Below are positions 1 through 12,370 of a DNA stretch of 64,000 nucleotides, in pieces. Location: NCBI GenBank assembly GCA_037178855.1, contig JASJZC010000007.1, positions 2,480,001 through 2,544,000 on the forward strand, written 5' to 3'. The position numbers and the translations under genes were made by a program. The first letter of the stretch is position 1. The number at the start of each line of letters is the position of its first letter. A model generated the notes under the pieces. The model ran no database searches. It was not told the origin of the DNA and worked only from the letters and a program-made list of their open reading frames with translations. The stretch comes from Oscheius sp. JU75 (Eukaryota; Nematoda; Chromadorea; Rhabditida; Rhabditidae).

Positions 1-1663
1 TTCTCGCACTCCGAAGAAGCACGTGAAACGGTCTCAAACCAAACATCATGGGCGTTGCTGGTTGTTCTTAACTATTTCTGACACTGGCATCTTACTCATT
101 CGAAGCCCCACGTGAAAACAGAATATCAGTTTTAACTGGACGGTCGGGCATCAATCAAAAAAGCGTCGTTGTTGACTGCGTTGTCGATCCGTCAACGCGG
201 GTGACACTTCGGATTTCTGGGTTAGAATCTGAAACACACATCAACATCTACCAGAGCCTAATGTGTGGTGACATGACGCGAACCAGGAAGATTTTTTTTT
301 GTCAATTATCGGACAGTTTTTTCTGCTGTCGAATAAGCAACATGATGAGAAATGGTTTAAGACCCTCTTTCGACACCACGATGACAAACAAATCAGATTC
401 GAGGTTAAGGAACACGTTGATGTAATTGGCTTATATCGCTCGGCTGCACGAGCTGCACCACTCAAAAGCTAGTTTTTGGTGGGAAAAAATACCATGTTAT
501 GCGATGATTCATATGGTTTGGGAACTATTACCAGGCTTTTCTCGCGAACCCACAAAATGTAGCATTTCATGCTCAAGTACAAGGACTATCTACTATCATG
601 AGTTTTTTGGGTAGTCAATGGAGCTAAAACTTGCTAAAGAAACTGGTCATCCAGCAAAATCAATAGCTACCGGCTAGTAGATTACTTCCCAGTAGTTTGA
701 TAGTAAATCTTCAAGGTGAGATTGAAGTGTCGAGCAATCTGCCTCAAACAGGGATCGCGTCATTTCAATCAAAAATTGTTTATTTTTAAGAAGAGGAGCA
801 TCTAGTCACGGTTACAAAACTGTAACGAGCACTGATCATCAATAACGTTTTGTAACGCCGTTCCTGCAAATCGGAACCTACAGAGAAGGTTCAAAAGGGG
901 CTGACTATTATGGCGAACCGTTCCCGAAACCGAACACCAAACGACATTGATACTCTGCCGCCATAATGTCTACACAAAGTTGAAAGATCCTTGCTCAATG
1001 TATTTTGGCCCCGTTAATGGGATTAATTTCCTCCTGGCTCGAAACAACCGTCTTCATGAAGAGGCGGAGTCTTCTTCGGTTTTCCTATAAAAGAGCGAGG
1101 ACTGTCCTCCTATTTCCAATCCACTGTACCGCCTCCTTCATTCTATCCTACAATCTTAACCCATAGTTCAGAGCTATTTACCTTTTTTTAGTAAGAATTC
1201 GCGAAATATTATGAAACTGGTCGTGAAAAACTCTTGAAACAGTCTCCGAATAATTTATGAGCTTGGTCACATGGCTGCGCCTGACCATTCTTACGTATAG
1301 TCAGGTTGTTGATCATGTTACAACATACCACACTACCATTGAACTTTTACCGAAATGGACTCTTGAGTGTCCTCAAATACCAGGGAAGTCCGTTTTTACC
1401 GTCATCCATTTGTGTAAAAACGGTCGACCCGCCTCGAAGGTCGGCGCTAGACGGCGCACGTGCCTCCCACTGACCAAGTACTTAAGGCGAGCCAGGGAGA
1501 AATCAGAAAATCGGCATTTATACACTAGTCTTCTGTCTCTTTATCAACTACTTCCTCCTAATTTATATGAAACCTGTCTTCAATCACGCTAATGATCTTG
1601 ACATTACTTCCGTTGTTTCTTGCTTTTCTCATCTCCAAACCAGCAATTTTTTTTTTACAGAAA
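1..1663. other. Upstream non-coding stretch
   Basis: I see no supported coding exon here. Short open stretches on both strands lack splice signals, signal peptides or recognisable domains. A TATAAAAG motif lies near 1086 and could belong to a promoter for the + strand gene whose ATG is at 1664, but the distance is long and nothing else supports it. Confidence 0.5.
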
Positions 1664-2304
1664 ATGAAAGTCAAAGCAACACTATCCCAACTAATCAGCG
1701 ATTTTGCTGGCATGAGCAAAACACCCGACTTCAAACCAAAACGAGAAGGATCAGTTTCTCCGGACAGGGAGCCCAGCCCAAAAGCGCCAACTCAACGACG
1801 ACACTCTCTGAATATCACAGTCGGAGCGGTTCGTTCTTTTTTCAAAACCTTCGCTTGGCCAAGATCACTCGGAATGTTTTCATAGCCATTTCAATCCATT
1901 ACGCTGCCCCCGAATTACAAGTTCTTGACGCAAGCGCTTTGTACGTAGACAAACGTTAACTTTAGTAGCGTCTTTCACAATCGGGACTGCCTGAAAACAG
2001 TCCTTAATCGCGTTTGCGGGGACGAGAACAAGTTGTTGTAGCAATTGTTCCGCTCCCTTCTCAACTAAATATTTTCCAGACGGAACTGCCACGATCCAAA
2101 ACTAGGAGAAATTCGATCAGTGTTAGTGGAACCGAAGAAGAAGAACCCACGCCCAAATACGACCTCACCAAAAGAAGACAGTCTGCTCCCTGCTTGCGCA
2201 CTAGCCCAGTCGATCGCTCAGCAGAGCTCAAGAAGAAGTTGGAGAATCTGAAACTGAAGAAGACGCACAGCGATGATGATATCCAAGAGGAGGAGGAAGA
2301 GTAA
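1664..2304 (+). CDS. Small Ser/Arg-rich phosphosite protein, uncharacterised
   Basis: Two exons, 1664-1819 and 2080-2304, join in phase 0 and give about 126 residues. The ATG lies three bases after a long T-run ending in ACAG, which looks like a spliced-leader acceptor and decides the start. The protein is basic in its first two thirds and holds repeated RRxS-type sites (RRHS, RRNS, RRQS), typical basophilic kinase targets. Near the C-terminus is a short Lys/Leu-rich helical stretch (LKKKLENLKLKK), followed by an acidic tail ending in five glutamates. There is no signal peptide or membrane segment, so it is probably cytosolic or nuclear. I do not recognise the family. The exon structure, acceptor and unbroken frame argue for a real gene. 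Confidence 0.6.
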
Positions 2305-2387
2305 TCCTCCTGAAATCTTTTTACGGTAATATTGTCATCTCTGCTCAATCTGTACATATTGTCATAGCTAATCATTAAACTGTACAT

Positions 2388-2447
2388 ACGGATTGGTTCT
2401 TATTTAGGATCAACGGCTACGGATTGGTTCTTATTTGGGATCAACGG
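2388..2447. repeat. Two-copy tandem repeat, period 31 bp
   Basis: Two near-identical copies of a 31-base unit beginning acggattggttcttattt sit head to tail just past the stop codon of the preceding gene. They differ at one base within the shared part. This is probably a local replication-slippage duplication. Confidence 0.75.
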
Positions 2448-2978
2448 AGTCGAGTGCGTCGAAGTGCAAGCTCCTCTTCTAGATGGCCAAAGAGCGAGGC
2501 TAAATTGTACTACTTTGAGTTTCCGGTAACGAGCACTTAGACCAAAAAACGACTGAGAGAGGTTCGGATGAAGGACGCGCGACCATTATATTTACATGAG
2601 TTCAGAGAGATCAACCTCGAACTCAAATAAAGTGAAAGATTTTTATTTCAATTGCTTTCTACGAAATTGAAATAAAATACAAAACAAGTGCTTAAGTAAA
2701 GATCACTTTAGCGTGTTGTCTTCCAGTCATGTGGTTCTACATGTAGTTCATTGGCTATCAAACCGAACGCTGTAAAGTTTTGCAGAAACGTTCTAGTTCA
2801 TGTGGAAGACATGTACTACTTCTCGAAACTTTAAGGTAGATAGCTTCTTTCATCCATAAATAGTCAGTTTATCAACCCGTTTCAGCACTTTTGATGATGT
2901 CTGTCGCAGACCCGAACCGTAAATGATAAATGTCCGAGATCCTGTTTCTATACCAGAGGACAGACTCAAATGTACTGG

Positions 2979-2984
2979 TTTATT
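2979..2984 (-). terminator. Poly(A) signal of the ligand-gated channel gene
   Basis: AATAAA on the minus strand, about 170 bases beyond the channel stop codon at 3153. It is the nearest canonical signal downstream. Confidence 0.5.
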
Positions 2985-3152
2985 ATGACGGACAAGCTCA
3001 GCCAATCACTAAGGCCACTTGGAATGTGGAAGCAGTGGAAGAAGGCTGTTGAGAGGAAGTAAGCATATGTGGTGAGGAGATCAATGAAGGCAATAACTTG
3101 AGGACGTCCCTGCTTCTGTACTCGTAATGTGTAGTAGCACCATTCGGTCATA

Positions 3153-6100
3153 TCAGTCTTTTGACTTGGCCGTATAGTACATCCAATAGATGAGGTTGCA
3201 AAAAGTGAAGCTGATGGGGAAGAGCTTTTGACAGAATCTGAAATAAAAATTGATGGGAGCGCGAAAGATCAGCTACCTGTCCATGTCCTCTCCACTCCAC
3301 TTCTTGAATAGACGTCCGGAGACCAAACGTCTTCTTCGTTTCCGAGAGGCATTTCTTTGTCGAACAAACACCAGCATCTGAAGATATGTCTCTAGACCAG
3401 ATGCACTGTTATTTTTGGAAATATTCTGCTCGCATCCACCCTCGCATCGTGACTGACAGATCAAGATTGAGACAGAATAGCAAGCATATAGGCAGATTAC
3501 ACGTTCTCTGTTTGACAACCTCATAAGCAAATGCTTCTTCACTAGTAAGCATTTCAGTATAGACAGTCACCACAAAAGCTTGATCTTAAGCTGGTTTACC
3601 TTCCACAACGGGTTGAATGTTTCATGGTAATTAAGAGTCATCTGCAACAAGTTTTTTGGAACACCAGACAATTGTGGTCTGTTTTGATTTCAGTTGACCA
3701 ATTCAGGTCGTTGTTTTTGTGCACATTCTCAAGAGACCACTTGTTCATACTTGACAATGGCTCCAGAAGAAAAATAAGATTCACACGTCAATCTACCGTA
3801 TACCAAACAGTGAAAGATGAGAGGATCATCGGGACTAGGAAAACAATTCCCTGGGAGTGGTAGTATTCACTCCAAAATAGGAAACAACCATTAATCTTTT
3901 CTCTCTGGGACCACCTGATTGATATCAAAAAAATGTTAAACATCTGGTCAAACTCTCGCCTTTTCGTCGTCAAAATTGCACGAATGTCTAGGAAAAAGTG
4001 TACGCTTTCAATCATTTTGTGTCGTGATCGCTCATTCTCTCGGTCATCGTTCAATCGTCTCCTCTCAACCACCTCTCACCTGATTGTTGGCATTTGATTC
4101 CACTTCTGGATTCCGGTCCGATTCTGGTGGTTTCGGTTCAGCACACTCCACGTATGTTCTAAAGTTTTATGCTTACGGAAGATAGCTAATTTAATCCTCA
4201 CCTATCAGGCCAATCCTTCTTCCACTCCCCGTCTTCAGGAGAAGCACACTCGGAGAACTGTTGTCGTGGACCCTAAAAGCGTTAGAATTATAATTGAATA
4301 AAATGGCAATGCTCACGTAGCCTGATCGAAAACTCTTCGTCGAGAAGGTCCGTTGGAAAACGTTTTTCCGAATCTCATCGTCCGTCATAAAATCGTCAGA
4401 TCTGTAAAACACACATAACCCAAGCTATTATAAAATCTCGATCGTACACCTTGCGTGTCAGTGAACAGCTGTCATGTGTTTTGTCACAGTTCTATTAGAA
4501 TCTTTAGAAATCAAGCTTTTATTTCGTAATCTTAGCGTATTAGAGTAGCTGGTTAACATTTATTACATCGTTAGGTAAGCGTAGTCTGTGATGCAAGTAA
4601 TGTTTGTTTGATTAGAAAGCATGATTTAAGTTTTTGAAATCAACTGGACGCTTACGTATTAAAATAATCTTACTGGCAGGAATATTTTCTGTAACATGAG
4701 TCAATACGGTAGATGTAAGTCAACTCACGGTTCCCGTTGCTTTTCCAAAGTTCCTACAACTGCAAGCTCGACAATGGAGAGGAAAATGTACCCGACACAT
4801 CCGAACATGAAGAGATCCAAGCCTTTGACATATGACACCTAAATGAATTCTTTGATTATACCGAACAAATTCAGGAACACTCGCGGAATCGCAAAAGTTT
4901 TTCAGTGAACAAGCGCTGTGCGCGTGCTCTTACCGCTGGAAGCGAACTATCCGCCTCTGGGTTCTGAATATTCGTGTCGAGAATGTTTGTTTCACACTTT
5001 GTGAAAAGGGAAGCCGAAAGCTGTTATCGATTGAGCGAAGACTCACCTTGGGTAAACTGCGAGAGACATTGGAGTATTGAAGAGTGAGAGCCATAAGTGA
5101 AGAGACGCCTAGCGTGACACGTGCAGGAAGACTCTTTCTGGAACTGACAAGCTCAACATTGCATCGCGAAGCAGTTAAGTTTGCCTCTTCAGACACAACA
5201 CGACATTGAAGAATCAGGCGGGGAATCCTTAATTGTTTCAAGAGGTCGAGTCTGAAGAACAAGGAAATCTTGTCTAGGGCGAGCAAGGCAATTGCTTCCC
5301 TTTTTGACACGTTTTTAGGAATGTTGTTTTCTTTTTCTCATTTCCTCCTCTTCGCCTTCAAAAGACACGTGTATTGCTCCTACGCAATGAGCCTCATCCT
5401 AGTTAAGGACCATTAAGCAGTGTTTCAAAATAGGAAAAAATTCGAAAGTGGAACGAACCGATCTAGCCAGAAACTGATCCACGAGATGAGCACCATACAG
5501 TAGGTGGGGAGGTAGATTTGTAATATGTAGAACCCGTATGACCGTCGAAAGAACAATTTTATGTTTAGCTGAATCAGAATTAAAGGTACTGTAGTTAATC
5601 TTACTTGATCCCAAACTCCTGCTGGGTATTGGAATGTCGCTTTTTCATGTATAAATGTAGTCATGTGGAAATCTGGTAATTTTACTTCGTCTATAAACTC
5701 GACCGGCTGTCCCTGCCGTTTCCAATGTAACCGGACCTAGGTCGTCGTGTTTGTACTCTTTTTAATCAACCAACTTTTCCGACGTTAAAGGAGTAGCTTT
5801 CAAAAATTGTGGTGCACATGACTCTGTCCATCGGAAAGAAGCTGAAATCCATTTCACAGGGTGATTCCACGACTATTCGGTAGTTCATCCACACTGTCCC
5901 GTTTGGAAAAATAGCCAAGAAGATGTTCGGAGTAGGACTTTGATGGATCTTTGAGCCTTAAATGGAGTTACAAACATTTCTGTTCTAATCAATATTCTTG
6001 CCTTTACTGTTCACAATACAGACGTTCGGAAGCCAAATGTGATCCACCATTCTATGTGACAATGATAAATTTGTCAAACAATGAGCTCCCTCTTCGTGCT

Positions 6101-7011
6101 GAAAGTTCCTTGTTCTTCTGTTCGCATTGTTTGGTTTCCGAAATAACATAGGAATAGTTAATCCAGTAATACTAGCGCGCGTGCTTTTTGTATAGAAACT
6201 ATGTCCGGATCACTGATTTCCAAAGCCCACTACAAACCTCAAATGACAATCCTGGATCATGCCATATCTGTGAGAATAGAATATGCATGGTCGACGATCC
6301 TTGGATTTCAGAAATTTCGGAGACCCGTTGAATGAGCAACTGAATTATGTTAAGAGTCTTAACTGAGAGGAGCTTTACCTCGACGTCGACGTCAACTCCT
6401 TTCATTTTGGGCACGAGATTACGATCATATTTGTTTAGGAGCTCGGTCAGTATTCTGAAAAGTGGAACTTTTTTTCTGTGAATCAGCTTCTCGTGGGGGA
6501 GGTAACGAGCCTAATTGCTCCTTTGCGCGATATTTTGCAACCCCTGCGCCGAGTGCAGAAGTCCTTGTTGCTTTGCCCGTGGACATTACGAACACTAGTG
6601 AGGAGGATCACATTTCTCGCGCCAGGTGATCCGTCAGTCACCTTTGTTCTAATCTTTCTACTTTCCCCGCTCTTACCTGGTGGCTGACTTCTCTGCCTGT
6701 CCGAGCATACAGAACGGCTCTTCGACGAAAGTTTTATTGGGTGGGGCTGGCAGCGCGGCAACATCACAGGAACCATTCTGGTTTGAAAGGAATCCTTGAC
6801 GACATTCGCACGTCTTTCTCCCATCATCCCAGACCTTGCAGTAGGAGGACCTCAAGTCGCAACGGTTGCATTCTGAAAAGTGTATGAACTCCGGAATCAT
6901 GCAAGAACGGGAACTATTTGGGCGGAAAAGTCTTCTAAAGTTGGCACACGTACCTTCATCCAAAGCGGCGACGAGGCTGACGGTAAAGGTTAGAATAAAG
7001 GTGAAGGCCAT
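3153..7011 (-). CDS. Pentameric (Cys-loop) ligand-gated chloride channel subunit with EGF-like N-terminus
   Basis: A multi-exon gene with every hallmark of a Cys-loop receptor. It starts with a signal peptide (MAFTFILTFTVSLVAA). Next comes a Cys-rich exon, about 6675-6870, with EGF-like spacing. The ligand-binding domain follows: KYDRNLVPKMKG, SEISEI, then the Cys-loop CEMDFSFFPMDRVMC with 13 residues between the cysteines. M1 is near 5530 (SYGFYILQIYLPTYCMVLI). The M1-M2 link reads PAR before VTLGVSSLMALT, a signature of anion selectivity. M3 (FMFGCVGYIFLSIVELAVVG) is near 4780. A charged intracellular loop precedes M4, which ends CNLIYWMYYTAKSKD and stop at 3153. It is likely a plasma-membrane receptor in nerve or muscle; the ligand cannot be read from sequence. 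The splice junction between the EGF exon and the next exon did not resolve cleanly in phase, so that boundary is provisional. Confidence 0.85.
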
Positions 7012-7624
7012 TACAAACACATGGCAGGCACTGAAGGAGGTAATTATTCGAAGCTCGGGAAGAGATAAGACCAAATTGAGGCAAAGGGGTGGGAGGTACG
7101 GAGTGTGAAATAATGGAGCAGAGATCATACACACGTGGAATCTCAAGAGACCCTAGCCCAAATCTGATATCCACTGTTTATTAAAGGGCATCTCCCATTA
7201 TTTGACGAGAACAACAGGATCATGCATCAACTTGGATCAAAACTGAGATAAAAGGGCAATTCAAAGGAAAGCAAGTAGCTATTTTTAAACAAGAAAGACA
7301 TGAAAAAAGTAGAGTAAGTCAAGATGCAAACGGGGCTAATTGAATGCGCAACCTTGCGATTAGCTCTAGGTCAGTTAGGGAAGCAGATGCCTCGGAAGGA
7401 ATGTGGGAAATTCCAACGCAAATTTCTGAACTTGGAGGTTTTTGGCAGAGGCAATGCAAGTGGAATGACCCCAGCTTCACAGAACCTAGTGGTAGCATTC
7501 CGGTGGGCGGGGTCTTTTAAAACAAAAAAGAGTGCTCACTTTTTCCAACAAGGTTTTGCCAAAATGCGAGAAACAGCTCAGCGTTAAGAGCCGCGTTCAA
7601 AATTAATCGGCGTTCCCACTGACG
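7012..7624. other. Intergenic, probable channel promoter
   Basis: This lies directly upstream of the ligand-gated channel start. Open frames are present but show no domain or convincing splice pattern. No clear spliced-leader acceptor was seen at the channel ATG, so this gene may use an ordinary 5' end. Confidence 0.4.
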
Positions 7625-8140
7625 TTGATGGCGGTAGAAGGTCGGAGACGAGGAGAAGCTGCGGCGAATTTGGCTGATTTCCTGCGACCGGCGTCGACTT
7701 TTGTTCAGGATTGTCAAAACATGGTCAAAAGTAAGGACAGTGATCAGAACGCGGCAAGGTTAATGGATCTCTTGACACCCGATCGGGATCTGAGCATGAT
7801 CGAGAGTGGAGCCACTGTGACTGACGTGAATCACTCATCCGCATCAAACAATTGTTTTCGCTCCTTGTTATTATTTTAGCAAATTTAGACGAGTTTTAAT
7901 GGGTTGTATAGTTGACAGGCCCTGAAGCAATAATTTTGGAGAAGGAGGCATGTTTACGTGGAGGAAGAAGGTGGAGCCAGGAAACGGGGGCTTGCGAACT
8001 CCAAGAGTCTTCTGATTCAAGACACTCTTGCCTTAAAAGCTCTCAATTATGAGAAAGACAATCTGCGCTATCAGGCGGAAAACATTAAACCCCTGCAGGA
8101 CTCTAGTGACTTTCAGAGATCAAGGACCCACACTCATAGA
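7625..8140 (+). pseudogene. Possible truncated THOC5-like fragment
   Basis: Two open blocks read like the N-terminal part of the THO complex subunit THOC5. The second block (about 7990-8125) contains LALKALNYEKDNLRYQAENI, resembling the THOC5 coiled coil that precedes its conserved F-x-S and LVP segment. The first block (about 7630-7780) holds FVQDCQNMVKSKDSDQ, plausible for the helix upstream. The remaining several hundred residues expected for THOC5 are not seen downstream, and the frame runs into unrelated sequence after about 8125. If the resemblance is real, this is a partial duplicate or decayed copy. The similarity is from memory and short, so a chance open frame is quite possible. Confidence 0.3.
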
Positions 8141-11100
8141 CAGCGTTTGTTTCGGCTACGTGTTAAAGGGTCATCACTTGTAAATGATGTTTTGAGGGCT
8201 TATTCTGATACACCTCTGACCAAATCACATGGTTTAAACTTTGGATATTTGAGAGAAATTCAACACCACTGGTTGACAGGTTTGACACGAAGGCATGTGC
8301 AGTCCTCCTGTGAACCTGTGAAAAATAAGAACTTCTCATGTTACACCTCACTATTTTCAAAACAATAGTCATAGGGAGGTGAGAAAAAAGCTGTCTTTTT
8401 GCTGAGCAAGTGGAGTTTTGACAATAGTTGAAAAATGGTGTTATGAGCTTTTTGACAACGCTGAGTGTCATCAGTCCGCAGAAAGTTGCGAGGACGAAGA
8501 ACAGGCGTGTTTCTAGGTGTTACTGGAATTTTATCTATTCAAAATGAATAGTTCGAAATGAGCCAACATGGATGAAGGACCGGATACTGTAACTACGTGG
8601 TGGTCCGGTTCCAAAGTTCAAAAGAACCACTCAGGTCAAAATGTGCTGTTTTTCTTCGCAATTAGTTTTGCCCGTTCCCGCCGACAAAGACAAAAGAAAC
8701 GTTTGGTCACTAATGGGATGAAATGGCTATAAATCTCGCAAAGTGAAGGCAAGGATAACAATCGCGGCCGGTGGCAGCCGCGCGTTGTAAGACGTCAACG
8801 TTGACATCGCCCCAGGATCTGTCTCCAACGACATAAAAAGCTGTGAATGACTTCACAGGATCCGCTTCAAGTTGTTCTTTTGCCCCTTTCGACAGGCTTT
8901 CGTTTTTCAGATCTTCCTATTTTGGAGAAAGAAAAGCGGTATGACAGACATGTCAACTGTTGCCATGCATGCTAATGAAGAGGACGAGTAGGCGTGAATC
9001 TGTCATGTCAACAGAGGGATCAACTACACATGTTGCAGTTTCAGTCTTAGTCATATGCATCATGAAAATGGTGGCTGTCTTTGTGGGCGGCTGGACAACT
9101 GATGACTCTCAATAGTGAAACTGGACACTGGATCAGATTGCCACGTTTTTGCTTTTTGCTCTATGAACTTATCACGTCAGCAATATGGACGAATTTAGGA
9201 ATATGTCTTAAAGTTTATCCGGTAAGAAAAGGATCAACGAATTTGAAGAACAGTTTATTGTTTATTGTGGAAGGTTACAAACGTTCATTCGTAGTTGCTG
9301 AACCATTTCTGAGCAGGAAATTTGTTTCTCGTATCGCCACTACTTAACGTAAATCAGTCTGTCCGTATGTATCTTCAGATCGCTAAGTTTGCCTGCATTC
9401 CGCTACAAAAAATACAGCAACAATTGATTCTAACGCGACTGATCATTGCTTGAAACGTTGGACGCTAAGTCCCAGCTGAAATCATGAGGTGTTTGTCCTT
9501 CATTATCTTTTGAAAAACTCCACCTCTTAGCTTTAAACATGTTAAAACGAACAGAATAGCTGCGTGAAATGAGCTGCTTTTATAGATGGATGTTATTCTG
9601 TCAAGCTTCTAATGTTGCAATTTTGAAATAGCGAAAAAGTAAAGCTCTGATACGCGGCGACCAGCCACGTTTCTGGTCAAAGGTGAAATCAAGTTCGGAT
9701 CCATTCATGTCATACTTGAAGCGTAAATATGATTTGCAAGAGGTGGCAACACACCAAAAGTTTGCTTTTTGAGCAGTAGATGCAAAAATGACGTGAAAGT
9801 GTCATTTCGGGCTCTTACGCAAAGTGGAGTTTGAGAAGCCAAGTTGGTGTCGCTATGCGGCAGAAGGCTTAAAGGGCGTGTAAACTCAAGGAGCGAATCG
9901 AATCATTCCACTCCACGTGTCGTCGAGAGCTCAAGCCTGGGTTTGAAACAGGTGCACAAGTTCAAATTGCTCCAGGCCATTCTTCAAGAAGCCATTAAAC
10001 TTAACCTATCAATCTGGATGAGAATTTTGGGTATTTTAGGGTTTGCCACTACAATACGACTTCTTGGAGAAAGGAAGTATCATTTTATGATTTCTGTTTT
10101 GTACACTGAAAAGCTACAGATTGTTTGAGAAGACGCAGCTCACCCAATAAACAATGGGCGATATTTCAACACAAACAAATGAATATTTAGAAGTGACAGA
10201 GTAATGGAAAGAAGATACTGGGAGGGAACCAAAAACAAACCGGTGAAGTGAAAAAGGAGCAGGTTCATATTTGAGTATGGAATTGGCAGGCCAGACCACA
10301 GCATCACAAGAACTTCTTCCAGAGGCAACTCAGTTGAATGCGGTTGGATGTAATTTGTATTGAACTGACATGGGGAGGCCCAATGTCTAAGTTAGCGCTA
10401 GCTGTAAATAGCTGCTGAGCGTGTTACTATGATTAATTTTGCGATACTTGGAATCTCATTGAGACGGATCCACAGCATTTTAATACCTGCCAGTAGACTC
10501 GAGAGGGATACTGTAAACATGTTTCTAAGACAAAAAGTGTATCGAGAGCCTAATTTGAAAGCTAGAATACTATGTCGTTGATACTGTGCTCAACTTGGTA
10601 GAATTTGTGCAGAGACTGATCATAGGAGGCGTGAACCTAATCCTTGAAGGGATTTTGTCTTAACGTTAGCAGAATTAAGTAGTAGGGACTTTTTAAAAGC
10701 CGCAAGCAGCAACGGGTTGATTATGAACATGGCTTATTGTCTGTTCAGTCTGCAGCCGATTTCCTGGTATACTTCAGGAAGTCTATTCATAAGCAGGTTC
10801 GATTAGCGGCTAAAAGCTCTGACACACAATGGTCACATTGAACAGAAGGAAGGAAAAAGATATGGTTTAACATGAGGGATCGCGCTGAGATGACAATGAA
10901 TAACTTTGCTCCACAAGAATATGGAGAAGCTTCCGAATGTCTAAATGGGTGCCTTTTGACACGTAAAGAGATAAGTGGGCGTAAAACAGTGTGTGTGGGG
11001 CTGATGAGAGAATGAGTTTAGAGGCGAAGAGATTGCCGAAATAACACCCTCAGGCGGCGAATATTATGGAAATGCTCGGCTGATGACTGCCAGGCCAATC

Positions 11101-12370
11101 ACGTGTGGCCAAGACCTACTTTCGAGGATACAACTACTCATCGTGTGCCACCGAAGAACAAAATCGCATCATATAACTTTTATGTCAGAACTATAGCGAA
11201 CTAAAACGGTTAAAACGGCAAAGAATCAATGCACAAGATTTTTAGTCGGGTAGACGAACAAACGGAATCATTCTTAAAAACATCAAAACTACTATAACCT
11301 TATTTTATGCAGCGATCAAGAATTAGTGATACAAATATAGATCAGCAGCAGAACTGTGTGTATATGGCTGTCACGTAAATGCGAGACATACCGTGAACAG
11401 GATGTTTTTCATTTTCTTCAGCAAAAATAGCAACAATGCCTGGCTTTCGACGCCGTGCTGCTGATGTTTCATAGTTTTCCTTCCTTCCAAACAAACTAGC
11501 TGCTTACTGCTTTGCGATTGCGCCTTCTATTCTGGTAGTCGACTGTAAACTTTGCATAACACAAAACTGTGCTGAATATAACACTTTTAGACCCAACTGG
11601 AATCAGAATCAGTCCACCAATTTCAGCGTTCGTATGCTGGCTACTCGTGTTGCGCAATTCTGCTGTAACGCAGTGTGTGAATATTCATAGCGGATACATT
11701 TCTGGATTGTCTCCAGAGCGGCCACTTCCATATAATTGGCGATACCTGATACCGAGGGCGGCCGCGAGCCGGTACTTTAGTGTGGTCCGAGCCTTGTGCT
11801 CCGTGTGACATTGTTCTTTCCCTCGAGTGAGCAACAGCCTTCAATAAGTTTTAGCAATTCTCTGTTTAGCTTTACTTAACTTTTTGAAATGTTCTTGTTT
11901 TACTGCGTTATGAACTTGAAGCCTCTTCTTCCGCCAAAACAAGCTTTGACATAATACTCTCCAAATATTAGCACGTGTAGATGACGACTTTTTCCTTTCT
12001 TCCGACCCGTTCTTCATCATTTCTCCGATCTACTCTAACTGTCACAAAGTTCACGTTAATCTTGAGCGCGAACAGTCTATTTGTTCAGAAATGCCAGAAA
12101 ATGACACGGGCTGTAGCCAAAAAAAGTGTACACGAGAAACCGGTATCCGGCTGTGGCAGTTGTGACCCCGTGTTGCCAACTGTATTTCCACTTTTGACAT
12201 GCATCATTTCCGCCTTTTTACTAGCTTCTGTTGAAACCAGGAAAGTTTTCGATCAGGCGATTGGTGATGGATTGAGACAAAGCGGTGTTGACCCTGGCAC
12301 AACCGACCCAGTCCCAGTTGACTTTGCTCTTTTCACGCCTGATATCCGATCCATTGACTCTATTTCAGAC
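8141..12370. other. Long gene-poor stretch
   Basis: More than 4 kb with no supported exon. Open frames such as 8163-8471 (-), 9081-9347 (+), 9844-10128 (+), 10114-10328 (-), 11569-11808 (+) and 11981-12478 (+) have random-looking composition and lack matching splice sites or domains. The part from about 11900 is likely promoter for the Ly6-type gene. Confidence 0.5.

Noticed and set aside
2966-3151. Minus-strand open frame beyond the channel stop, at first taken for M4
   Set aside because: The true M4 (CNLIYWMYY) was found just upstream, ending with a stop at 3153.
7625-7740. Resemblance of FLRPASTFVQDCQNMVKS to the start of Sec61 gamma
   Set aside because: The diagnostic following segment and membrane helix of Sec61 gamma are absent downstream, and the THOC5-like reading explains the next block better.
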